DNA from: Bromus sterilis
Taxonomy: Eukaryota; Streptophyta; Magnoliopsida; Poales; Poaceae
Direction: 5' to 3'
Assembly (NCBI GenBank): GCA_950022295.1
Contig: OX465596.1
Span: forward strand, 434,001 to 498,000
DNA: 64,000 bases
The notes beneath the pieces were generated by a model. It searched no databases and was not told the origin of the DNA. It saw only the letters and a program-made list of their open reading frames with translations. Below, piece after piece: positions 50,518-62,326 of this stretch. The stretch's first letter is position 1. The number at the start of each line of letters is the position of its first letter. A program made the position numbers and the translations under genes.

Positions 50518-51718
50518 GATTCTGGCCTGTTTCATGGGCTATTAATCACCGTTTTGGGTCCCTGGAGTGATTTCCACAATTGACGAACCCAAGGGTGCAT
50601 TTACGTGTCGGTCATCAACACTCGCAGTTTTGGCCGATTCTGGCCTGTTTCATGGGCTATTAATCATCGTTTTGGGTCCCCGGAGTGATTTCCACCATTG
50701 ACAAACCCCAGGGTGCATTTACGTGACGGTCATCAACACTCGCAGTTTTGGCCGATTCTGGCCTGTTTCATGGGCCATTAATCACCGTTTTGGTTCCCCG
50801 GAGTGATTTCCACCATTTACGAACCCCAGGGTGCATTTACGTGCCGATCATCAGCATTCGCAGTTTTGGCCGATTCTGGCCTGTTTCATGGGCTATTAAT
50901 CACCGTTTTGGGTCCCTGGAGTGATTTCCACAATTGACGAACCTAAGGGTGCATTTACGTGCCGGTCATCAACACTCGCAGTTTTGGCCGATTCTGGCCT
51001 GTTTCATGGGCTATGAATCATCGTTTTGGGTCCCCGGAGTGATTTCCACCATTGACAAACCCCAGGGTGCATTTACGTGCTGGTCATCAACACTCGCAGT
51101 TTTGGCCGATTCTGGCCTGTTTCATGGGCCATTAATCACCGTTTTGGTTCCCCGGAGTGATTTCCACCATTTACGAACCCCAGGGTGCATTTACGTGCCG
51201 ATCATCAGCATTCGCAGTTTTGGCCGATTCTGGCCTGTTTCATGGGCTATTAATCACCGTTTTGGGTCCCTGGAGTGATTTCCACAATTGACGAACCTAA
51301 GGGTGCATTTACGTGCCGGTCATCAACACTCGCAGTTTTGGCCGATTCTGGCCTGTTTCATGGGCTATGAATCATCGTTTTGGGTCCCCGGAGTGATTTC
51401 CACCATTGACAAACCCCAGGGTGCATTTACGTGCTGGTCATCAACACTCGCAGTTTTGGCCGATTCTGGCCTGTTTCATGGGCCATTAATCACCGTTTTG
51501 GTTCCCCGGAGTGATTTCCACCATTTACGAACCCCAGGGTGCATTTACGTGCCGATCATCAGCATTCGCAGTTTTGGCCGATTCTGGCCTGTTTCATGGG
51601 CTATTAATCACAGTTACATGGGCTATTAATCACCGTTTTGGATCCCCGGAGTGATTTCCACCATTGACGAACCCAGGGTGTATTTACGTGCCGGTCATCA
51701 ACACTCGCAGTTTTGGCC
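50518..51718 (+). repeat. Domain 2 to 3 transition monomers
   Basis: Mostly 118-bp monomers in 354-bp groups. The ctatgaatc groups at 50990 and 51344 are near-identical and share gacgaacctaagg, which is not seen elsewhere. Forms typical of domain 3 appear here first: ctattaatcatcg (50636) and gtgacggtc (50725). The last monomer (51580-51718) is 139 bp with ggatcc and gggtgtattt, and it leads directly into the domain 3 HOR. Confidence 0.83.
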
Positions 51719-53452
51719 GATTCTGGCCTGTTTCATGGGCTATTAATCACCGTTGGGTTCCTGGAGTGATTTCCACAATTGACGAACCCAAGGGTGCATT
51801 TACGTGCCGGTCATCAACACTCGCAGTTTTGGCCGATTCTGGCCTGTTTCATGGGCTATTAATCACCGTTTTGGGTCCCTGGAGTGATTTCCACAATTGA
51901 CGAACCCAAGGGTGCATTTACGTGTCGGTCATCAACACTCGCAGTTTTGGCCGATTCTGGCCTGTTTCATGGGCTATTAATCATCGTTTTGGGTCCCCGG
52001 AGTGATTTCCACCATTGACAAACCCCAGGGTGCATTTACGTGACGGTCATCAACACTCGCAGTTTTGGCCGATTCTGGCCTGTTTCATGGGCCATTAATC
52101 ACCGTTTTGGTTCCCCGGAGTGATTTCCACCATTTACGAACCCCAGGGTGCATTTACGTGCCGGTCATCAGCATTCGCAGTTTTGGCCGATTCTGGCCTG
52201 TTTCATGGGCTATTAATCACAGTTACATGGGCTATTAATCACCGTTTTGGATCCCCGGAGTGATTTCCACCATTGACGAACCCAGGGTGCATTTACGTGT
52301 CGGTCATCAACACTCGCAGTTTTGGCCGATTCTGGCCTGTTTCATGGGCTATTAATCATCGTTTTGGGTCCCCGGAGTGATTTCCACCATTGACAAACCC
52401 CAGGGTGCATTTACGTGCCGGTCATCAACACTCGCAGTTTTGGCCGATTCTGGCCTGTTTCATGGGCCATTAATCACCGTTTTGGTTCCCCGGAGTGATT
52501 TCCACCATTTACGAACCCCAGGGTGCATTTACGTGCCGGTCATCAGCATTCGCAGTTTTGGCCGATTCTGGCCTGTTTCATGGGCTATTAATCACAGTTA
52601 CATGGGCTATTAATCACCGTTTTGGATCCCCGGAGTGATTTCCACCATTGACGAACCCAGGGTGCATTTACGTGTCGGTCATCAACACTCGCAGTTTTGG
52701 CCGATTCTGGCCTGTTTCATGGGCTATTAATCATCGTTTTGGGTCCCCGGAGTGATTTCCACCATTGACAAACCCCAGGGTGCATTTACGTGCCGGTCAT
52801 CAACACTCGCAGTTTTGGCCGATTCTGGCCTGTTTCATGGGCCATTAATCACCGTTTTGGTTCCCCGGAGTGATTTCCACCATTTACGAACCCCAGGGTG
52901 CATTTACGTGCCGGTCATCAGCATTCGCAGTTTTGGCCGATTCTGGCCTGTTTCATGGGCTATTAATCACAGTTACATGGGCTATTAATCACCGTTTTGG
53001 ATCCCCGGAGTGATTTCCACCATTGACGAACCCAGGGTGCATTTACGTGCCGGTCATCAACACTCGCAGTTTTGGCCGATTCTGGCCTGTTTCATGGGCC
53101 ATTAATCACCGTTTTGGTTCCCCGGAGTGATTTCCACCATTTACGAACCCCAGGGTGCATTTACGTGCCGATCATCAGCATTCGCAGTTTTGGCCGATTC
53201 TGGCCTGTTTCATGGGCTATTAATCACAGTTACATGGGCTATTAATCACCGTTTTGGATCCCCGGAGTGATTTCCACCATTGACGAACCCAGGGTGCATT
53301 TACGTGCCGGTCATCAACACTCGCAGTTTTGGCCGATTCTGGCCTGTTTCATGGGCCATTAATCACCGTTTTGGTTCCCCGGAGTGATTTCCACCATTTA
53401 CGAACCCCAGGGTGCATTTACGTGCCGATCATCAGCATTCGCAGTTTTGGCC
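51719..53452 (+). repeat. Domain 3 HOR copy 1, 1734 bp
   Basis: The 1220-bp body is followed by two 257-bp dimers (52939-53452). The body contains two 375-bp trimers (118, 118 and 139 bp) whose repeat is visible as the ctattaatcatcg monomers recur. Confidence 0.92.
52939..53452 (+). repeat. 257-bp dimer array, 2 copies
   Basis: Each dimer is a 139-bp monomer (22-bp duplication, ggatcc, gaaccc) plus a 118-bp monomer (ccattaatc, tttacgaacccc, ccgatcatcagcattcgc). This is the dimer tail of HOR copy 1. Confidence 0.92.
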
Positions 53453-55957
53453 GATTCTGGCCTGTTTCATGGGCTATTAATCACCGTTGGGTTCCTGGAG
53501 TGATTTCCACAATTGACGAACCCAAGGGTGCATTTACGTGCCGGTCATCAACACTCGCAGTTTTGGCCGATTCTGGCCTGTTTCATGGGCTATTAATCAC
53601 CGTTTTGGGTCCCTGGAGTGATTTCCACAATTGACGAACCCAAGGGTGCATTTACGTGTCGGTCATCAACACTCGCAGTTTTGGCCGATTCTGGCCTGTT
53701 TCATGGGCTATTAATCATCGTTTTGGGTCCCCGGAGTGATTTCCACCATTGACAAACCCCAGGGTGCATTTACGTGACGGTCATCAACACTCGCAGTTTT
53801 GGCCGATTCTGGCCTGTTTCATGGGCCATTAATCACCGTTTTGGTTCCCCGGAGTGATTTCCACCATTTACGAACCCCAGGGTGCATTTACGTGCCGGTC
53901 ATCAGCATTCGCAGTTTTGGCCGATTCTGGCCTGTTTCATGGGCTATTAATCACAGTTACATGGGCTATTAATCACCGTTTTGGATCCCCGGAGTGATTT
54001 CCACGATTGACGAACCCAGGGTGCATTTACGTGTCGGTCATCAACACTCGCAGTTTTGGCCGATTCTGGCCTGTTTCATGGGCTATTAATCATCGTTTTG
54101 GGTCCCCGGAGTGATTTCCACCATTGACAAACCCCAGGGTGCATTTACGTGCCGGTCATCAACACTCGCAGTTTTGGCCGATTCTGGCCTGTTTCATGGG
54201 CCATTAATCACCGTTTTGGTTCCCCGGAGTGATTTCCACCATTTACGAACCCCAGGGTGCATTTACGTGCCGGTCATCAGCATTCGCAGTTTTGGCCGAT
54301 TCTGGCCTGTTTCATGGGCTATTAATCACAGTTACATGGGCTATTAATCACCGTTTTGGATCCCCGGAGTGATTTCCACCATTGACGAACCCAGGGTGCA
54401 TTTACGTGTCGGTCATCAACACTCGCAGTTTTGGCCGATTCTGGCCTGTTTCATGGGCTATTAATCATCGTTTTGGGTCCCCGGAGTGATTTCCACCATT
54501 GACAAACCCCAGGGTGCATTTACGTGCCGGTCATCAACACTCGCAGTTTTGGCCGATTCTGGCCTGTTTCATGGGCCATTAATCACCGTTTTGGTTCCCC
54601 GGAGTGATTTCCACCATTTACGAACCCCAGGGTGCATTTACGTGCCGGTCATCAGCATTCGCAGTTTTGGCCGATTCTGGCCTGTTTCATGGGCTATTAA
54701 TCACAGTTACATGGGCTATTAATCACCGTTTTGGATCCCCGGAGTGATTTCCACCATTGACGAACCCAGGGTGCATTTACGTGCCGGTCATCAACACTCG
54801 CAGTTTTGGCCGATTCTGGCCTGTTTCATGGGCCATTAATCACCGTTTTGGTTCCCCGGAGTGATTTCCACCATTTACGAACCCCAGGGTGCATTTACGT
54901 GCCGATCATCAGCATTCGCAGTTTTGGCCGATTCTGGCCTGTTTCATGGGCTATTAATCACAGTTACATGGGCTATTAATCACCGTTTTGGATCCCCGGA
55001 GTGATTTCCACCATTGACGAACCCAGGGTGCATTTACGTGCCGGTCATCAACACTCGCAGTTTTGGCCGATTCTGGCCTGTTTCATGGGCCATTAATCAC
55101 CGTTTTGGTTCCCCGGAGTGATTTCCACCATTTACGAACCCCAGGGTGCATTTACGTGCCGATCATCAGCATTCGCAGTTTTGGCCGATTCTGGCCTGTT
55201 TCATGGGCTATTAATCACAGTTACATGGGATATTAATCACCGTTTTGGATCCCCGGAGTGATTTCCACCATTGACGAACCCAGGGTGTATTTACGTGCCG
55301 GTCATCAACACTCGCAGTTTTGGCCGATTCTGGCCTGTTTCATGGGCCATTAATCACCGTTTTGGTTCCCCGGAGTGATTTCCACCATTTACGAACCCCA
55401 GGGTGCATTTACGTGCCGATCATCAGCATTCGCAGTTTTGGCCGATTCTGGCCTGTTTCATGGGCTATTAATCACAGTTACATGGGCTATTAATCACCGT
55501 TTTGGATCCCCGGAGTGATTTCCACCATTGACGAACCCAGGGTGCATTTACGTGCCGGTCATCAACACTCGCAGTTTTGGCCGATTCTGGCCTGTTTCAT
55601 GGGCCATTAATCACCGTTTTGGTTCCCCGGAGTGATTTCCACCATTTACGAACCCCAGGGTGCATTTACGTGCCGATCATCAGCATTCGCAGTTTTGGCC
55701 GATTCTGGCCTGTTTCATGGGCTATTAATCACAGTTACATGGGCTATTAATCACCGTTTTGGATCCCCGGAGTGATTTCCACCATTGACGAACCCAGGGT
55801 GCATTTACGTGCCGGTCATCAACACTCGCAGTTTTGGCCGATTCTGGCCTGTTTCATGGGCCATTAATCACCGTTTTGGTTCCCCGGAGTGATTTCCACC
55901 ATTTACGAACCCCAGGGTGCATTTACGTGCCGATCATCAGCATTCGCAGTTTTGGCC
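53453..55957 (+). repeat. Domain 3 HOR copy 2, 2505 bp
   Basis: Same 1220-bp body, then five dimers. A private ccacgattgacg is seen near 54005. Confidence 0.92.
54673..55957 (+). repeat. 257-bp dimer array, 5 copies
   Basis: Five tandem dimers, 1285 bp. The third (from 55187) carries gggatattaatc and gggtgtattt instead of gggctattaatc and gggtgcattt. Confidence 0.92.
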
Positions 55958-58900
55958 GATTCTGGCCTGTTTCATGGGCTATTAATCACCGTTGGGTTCC
56001 TGGAGTGATTTCCACAATTGACGAACCCAAGGGTGCATTTACGTGCCGGTCATCAACACTCGCAGTTTTGGCCGATTCTGGCCTGTTTCATGGGCTATTA
56101 ATCACCGTTTTGGGTCCCTGGAGTGATTTCCACAATTGACGAACCCAAGGGTGCATTTACGTGTCGGTCATCAACACTCGCAGTTTTGGCCGATTCTGGC
56201 CTGTTTCATGGGCTATTAATCATCGTTTTGGGTCCCCGGAGTGATTTCCACCATTGACAAACCCCAGGGTGCATTTACGTGACGGTCATCAACACTCGCA
56301 GTTTTGGCCGATTCTGGCCTGTTTCATGGGCCATTAATCACCGTTTTGGTTCCCCGGAGTGATTTCCACCATTTACGAACCCCAGGGTGCATTTACGTGC
56401 CGGTCATCAGCATTCGCAGTTTTGGCCGATTCTGGCCTGTTTCATGGGCTATTAATCACAGTTACATGGGCTATTAATCACCGTTTTGGATCCCCGGAGT
56501 GATTTCCACCATTGACGAACCCAGGGTGCATTTACGTGTCGGTCATCAACACTCGCAGTTTTGGCCGATTCTGGCCTGTTTCATGGGCTATTAATCATCG
56601 TTTTGGGTCCCCGGAGTGATTTCCACCATTGACAAACCCCAGGGTGCATTTACGTGCCGGTCATCAACACTCGCAGTTTTGGCCGATTCTGGCCTGTTTC
56701 ATGGGCCATTAATCACCGTTTTGGTTCCCCGGAGTGATTTCCACCATTTACGAACCCCAGGGTGCATTTACGTGCCGGTCATCAGCATTCGCAGTTTTGG
56801 CCGATTCTGGCCTGTTTCATGGGCTATTAATCACAGTTACATGGGCTATTAATCACCGTTTTGGATCCCCGGAGTGATTTCCACCATTGACGAACCCAGG
56901 GTGCATTTACGTGTCGGTCATCAACACTCGCAGTTTTGGCCGATTCTGGCCTGTTTCATGGGCTATTAATCATCGTTTTGGGTCCCCGGAGTGATTTCCA
57001 CCATTGACAAACCCCAGGGTGCATTTACGTGCCGGTCATCAACACTCGCAGTTTTGGCCGATTCTGGCCTGTTTCATGGGCCATTAATCACCGTTTTGGT
57101 TCCCCGGAGTGATTTCCACCATTTACGAACCCCAGGGTGCATTTACGTGCCGGTCATCAGCATTCGCAGTTTTGGCCGATTCTGGCCTGTTTCATGGGCT
57201 ATTAATCACAGTTACATGGGCTATTAATCACCGTTTTGGATCCCCGGAGTGATTTCCACCATTGACGAACCCAGGGTGCATTTACGTGCCGGTCATCAAC
57301 ACTCGCAGTTTTGGCCGATTCTGGCCTGTTTCATGGGCCATTAATCACCGTTTTGGTTCCCCGGAGTGATTTCCACCATTTACGAACCCCAGGGTGCATT
57401 TACGTGCCGATCATCAGCATTCGCAGTTTTGGCCGATTCTGGCCTGTTTCATGGGCTATTAATCACAGTTACATGGGCTATTAATCACCGTTTTGGATCC
57501 CCGGAGTGATTTCCACCATTGACGAACCCAGGGTGCATTTACGTGCCGGTCATCAACACTCGCAGTTTTGGCCGATTCTGGCCTGTTTCATGGGCCATTA
57601 ATCACCGTTTTGGTTCCCCGGAGTGATTTCCACCATTTACGAACCCCAGGGTGCATTTACGTGCCGATCATCAGCATTCGCAGTTTTGGCCGATTCTGGC
57701 CTGTTTCATGGGCTATTAATCACAGTTACATGGGATATTAATCACCGTTTTGGATCCCCGGAGTGATTTCCACCATTGACGAACCCAGGGTGTATTTACG
57801 TGCCGGTCATCAACACTCGCAGTTTTGGCCGATTCTGGCCTGTTTCATGGGCCATTAATCACCGTTTTGGTTCCCCGGAGTGATTTCCACCATTTACGAA
57901 CCCCAGGGTGCATTTACGTGCCGATCATCAGCATTCGCAGTTTTGGCCGATTCTGGCCTGTTTCATGGGCTATTAATCACAGTTACATGGGCTATTAATC
58001 ACCGTTTTGGATCCCCGGAGTGATTTCCACCATTGACGAACCCAGGGTGCATTTACGTGCCGGTCATCAACACTCGCAGTTTTGGCCGATTCTGGCCTGT
58101 TTCATGGGCCATTAATCACCGTTTTGGTTCCCCGGAGTGATTTCCACCATTTACGAACCCCAGGGTGCATTTACGTGCCGATCATCAGCATTCGCAGTTT
58201 TGGCCGATTCTGGCCTGTTTCATGGGCTATTAATCACAGTTACATGGGCTATTAATCACCGTTTTGGATCCCCGGAGTGATTTCCACCATTGACGAACCC
58301 AGGGTGCATTTACGTGCCGGTCATCAACACTCGCAGTTTTGGCCGATTCTGGCCTGTTTCATGGGCCATTAATCACCGTTTTGGTTCCCCGGAGTGATTT
58401 CCACCATTTACGAACCCCAGGGTGCATTTACGTGCCGATCATCAGCATTCGCAGTTTTGGCCGATTCTGGCCTGTTTCATGGGCTATTAATCACAGTTAC
58501 ATGGGATATTAATCACCGTTTTGGATCCCCGGAGTGATTTCCACCATTGACGAACCCAGGGTGTATTTACGTGCCGGTCATCAACACTCGCAGTTTTGGC
58601 CGATTCTGGCCTGTTTCATGGGCCATTAATCACCGTTTTGGTTCCCCGGAGTGATTTCCACCATTTACGAACCCCAGGGTGCATTTACGTGCCGATCATC
58701 AGCATTCGCAGTTTTGGCCGATTCTGGCCTGTTTCATGGGCTATTAATCACAGTTACATGGGCTATTAATCACCGTTTTGGATCCCCGGAGTGATTTCCA
58801 CCATTGACGAACCCAGGGTGCATTTACGTGCCGGTCATCAACACTCGCAGTTTTGGCCGATTCTGGCCTGTTTCATGGGCCATTAATCACCGTTTTGGTT

Positions 58901-58976
58901 CCCCGGAGTGATTTCCACCATTTACGAACCCCAGGGTGCATTTACGTGCCGATCATCAGCATTCGCAGTTTTGGCC
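55958..58976 (+). repeat. Domain 3 HOR copy 3, 3019 bp
   Basis: Same 1220-bp body, then seven dimers. The longest copy in the window. Confidence 0.92.
57178..58976 (+). repeat. 257-bp dimer array, 7 copies
   Basis: Seven tandem dimers, 1799 bp. The third and sixth (from 57692 and 58463) carry the gggatattaatc mark, 771 bp apart. This suggests that a block of three dimers was duplicated as a unit. Confidence 0.92.
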
Positions 58977-60453
58977 GATTCTGGCCTGTTTCATGGGCTA
59001 TTAATCACCGTTGGGTTCCTGGAGTGATTTCCACAATTGACGAACCCAAGGGTGCATTTACGTGCCGGTCATCAACACTCGCAGTTTTGGCCGATTCTGG
59101 CCTGTTTCATGGGCTATTAATCACCGTTTTGGGTCCCTGGAGTGATTTCCACAATTGACGAACCCAAGGGTGCATTTACGTGTCGGTCATCAACACTCGC
59201 AGTTTTGGCCGATTCTGGCCTGTTTCATGGGCTATTAATCATCGTTTTGGGTCCCCGGAGTGATTTCCACCATTGACAAACCCCAGGGTGCATTTACGTG
59301 ACGGTCATCAACACTCGCAGTTTTGGCCGATTCTGGCCTGTTTCATGGGCCATTAATCACCGTTTTGGTTCCCCGGAGTGATTTCCACCATTTACGAACC
59401 CCAGGGTGCATTTACGTGCCGGTCATCAGCATTCGCAGTTTTGGCCGATTCTGGCCTGTTTCATGGGCTATTAATCACAGTTACATGGGCTATTAATCAC
59501 CGTTTTGGATCCCCGGAGTGATTTCCACCATTGACGAACCCAGGGTGCATTTACGTGTCGGTCATCAACACTCGCAGTTTTGGCCGATTCTGGCCTGTTT
59601 CATGGGCTATTAATCATCGTTTTGGGTCCCCGGAGTGATTTCCACCATTGACAAACCCCAGGGTGCATTTACGTGCCGGTCATCAACACTCGCAGTTTTG
59701 GCCGATTCTGGCCTGTTTCATGGGCCATTAATCACCGTTTTGGTTCCCCGGAGTGATTTCCACCATTTACGAACCCCAGGGTGCATTTACGTGCCGGTCA
59801 TCAGCATTCGCAGTTTTGGCCGATTCTGGCCTGTTTCATGGGCTATTAATCACAGTTACATGGGCTATTAATCACCGTTTTGGATCCCCGGAGTGATTTC
59901 CACCATTGACGAACCCAGGGTGCATTTACGTGTCGGTCATCAACACTCGCAGTTTTGGCCGATTCTGGCCTGTTTCATGGGCTATTAATCATCGTTTTGG
60001 GTCCCCGGAGTGATTTCCACCATTGACAAACCCCAGGGTGCATTTACGTGCCGGTCATCAACACTCGCAGTTTTGGCCGATTCTGGCCTGTTTCATGGGC
60101 CATTAATCACCGTTTTGGTTCCCCGGAGTGATTTCCACCATTTACGAACCCCAGGGTGCATTTACGTGCCGGTCATCAGCATTCGCAGTTTTGGCCGATT
60201 CTGGCCTGTTTCATGGGCTATTAATCACAGTTACATGGGCTATTAATCACCGTTTTGGATCCCCGGAGTGATTTCCACCATTGACGAACCCAGGGTGCAT
60301 TTACGTGCCGGTCATCAACACTCGCAGTTTTGGCCGATTCTGGCCTGTTTCATGGGCCATTAATCACCGTTTTGGTTCCCCGGAGTGATTTCCACCATTT
60401 ACGAACCCCAGGGTGCATTTACGTGCCGATCATCAGCATTCGCAGTTTTGGCC
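58977..60453 (+). repeat. Domain 3 HOR copy 4, minimal 1477 bp
   Basis: Twelve monomers, with the dimer present once (60197-60453). Used here as the reference because the other lengths are this plus whole dimers. Confidence 0.93.
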
Positions 60454-62326
60454 GATTCTGGCCTGTTTCATGGGCTATTAATCACCGTTGGGTTCCTGGA
60501 GTGATTTCCACAATTGACGAACCCAAGGGTGCATTTACGTGCCGGTCATCAACACTCGCAGTTTTGGCCGATTCTGGCCTGTTTCATGGGCTATTAATCA
60601 CCGTTTTGGGTCCCTGGAGTGATTTCCACAATTGACGAACCCAAGGGTGCATTTACGTGTCGGTCATCAACACTCGCAGTTTTGGCCGATTCTGGCCTGT
60701 TTCATGGGCTATTAATCATCGTTTTGGGTCCCCGGAGTGATTTCCACCATTGACAAACCCCAGGGTGCATTTACGTGACGGTCATCAACACTCGCAGTTT
60801 TGGCCGATTCTGGCCTGTTTCATGGGCCATTAATCACCGTTTTGGTTCCCCGGAGTGATTTCCACCATTTACGAACCCCAGGGTGCATTTACGTGCCGGT
60901 CATCAGCATTCGCAGTTTTGGCCGATTCTGGCCTGTTTCATGGGCTATTAATCACAGTTACATGGGCTATTAATCACCGTTTTGGATCCCCGGAGTGATT
61001 TCCACCATTGACGAACCCAGGGTGCATTTACGTGTCGGTCATCAACACTCGCAGTTTTGGCCGATTCTGGCCTGTTTCATGGGCTATTAATCATCGTTTT
61101 GGGTCCCCGGAGTGATTTCCACCATTGACAAACCCCAGGGTGCATTTACGTGCCGGTCATCAACACTCGCAGTTTTGGCCGATTCTGGCCTGTTTCATGG
61201 GCCATTAATCACCGTTTTGGTTCCCCGGAGTGATTTCCACCATTTACGAACCCCAGGGTGCATTTACGTGCCGGTCATCAGCATTCGCAGTTTTGGCCGA
61301 TTCTGGCCTGTTTCATGGGCTATTAATCACAGTTACATGGGCTATTAATCACCGTTTTGGATCCCCGGAGTGATTTCCACCATTGACGAACCCAGGGTGC
61401 ATTTACGTGTCGGTCATCAACACTCGCAGTTTTGGCCGATTCTGGCCTGTTTCATGGGCTATTAATCATCGTTTTGGGTCCCCGGAGTGATTTCCACCAT
61501 TGACAAACCCCAGGGTGCATTTACGTGCCGGTCATCAACACTCGCAGTTTTGGCCGATTCTGGCCTGTTTCATGGGCCATTAATCACCGTTTTGGTTCCC
61601 CGGAGTGATTTCCACCATTTACGAACCCCAGGGTGCATTTACGTGCCGGTCATCAGCATTCGCAGTTTTGGCCGATTCTGGCCTGTTTCATGGGCTATTA
61701 ATCACAGTTACATGGGCTATTAATCACCGTTTTGGATCCCCGGAGTGATTTCCACCATTGACGAACCCAGGGTGCATTTACGTGCCGGTCATCAACACTC
61801 GCAGTTTTGGCCGATTCTGGCCTGTTTCATGGGCCATTAATCACCGTTTTGGTTCCCCGGAGTGATTTCCACCATTTACGAACCCCAGGGTGCATTTACG
61901 TGCCGATCATCAGCATTCGCAGTTTTGGCCGATTCTGGCCTGTTTCATGGGCTATTAATCACAGTTACATGGGCTATTAATCACCGTTTTGGATCCCCGG
62001 AGTGATTTCCACCATTGACGAACCCAGGGTGCATTTACGTGCCGGTCATCAACACTCGCAGTTTTGGCCGATTCTGGCCTGTTTCATGGGCCATTAATCA
62101 CCGTTTTGGTTCCCCGGAGTGATTTCCACCATTTACGAACCCCAGGGTGCATTTACGTGCCGATCATCAGCATTCGCAGTTTTGGCCGATTCTGGCCTGT
62201 TTCATGGGCTATTAATCACAGTTACATGGGATATTAATCACCGTTTTGGATCCCCGGAGTGATTTCCACCATTGACGAACCCAGGGTGTATTTACGTGCC
62301 GGTCATCAGCACTCGCAGTTTTGGCC
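60454..62326 (+). repeat. Domain 3 HOR copy 5, broken at its dimer tail
   Basis: Complete body, two dimers, then the 139-bp half of a third dimer (62188-62326) carrying the gggatattaatc mark. That mark is at the same offset from the HOR start as in copies 2 and 3. The sequence then leaves the HOR for domain 4. Confidence 0.9.

Larger units (their letters stand above)
34348..51718 (+). repeat. Domain 2: 118-bp-rich array with a 986-bp HOR
   Basis: Mostly 118-bp monomers with some of 117, 139 and 140 bp. Subtypes include ctatgaatcatcg with gacaaacccc, ccattaatc with catttacgaac and cagcattcgc, ccctgg with cacaattgacg, gacgaaaccc, and ggatcccc. The basic HOR is 986 bp of eight monomers, but most of the domain is rearranged by large overlapping duplications. 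A ctatgaatc monomer marks the register at 34723, 35827, 36813, 37799, 38153, 39139, 40285, 40639, 41250, 43735, 44089, 45235, 45846, 47818, 48546, 50990 and 51344. Confidence 0.9.
51719..62326 (+). repeat. Domain 3: 1477-bp HOR with a variable 257-bp dimer tail
   Basis: Five consecutive HOR copies each start with a 116-bp monomer bearing cgttgggttcctgg, in which two T are missing. Copy lengths are 1734, 2505, 3019, 1477 and a final 1873 that is cut. The first four equal 1477 plus 1, 4, 6 and 0 times 257. The 12-monomer core is 116, 118, 118, 118, 139, 118, 118, 139, 118, 118, 139 and 118 bp. Copies are close to identical, so this is the youngest-looking amplification in the window. Confidence 0.94.
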
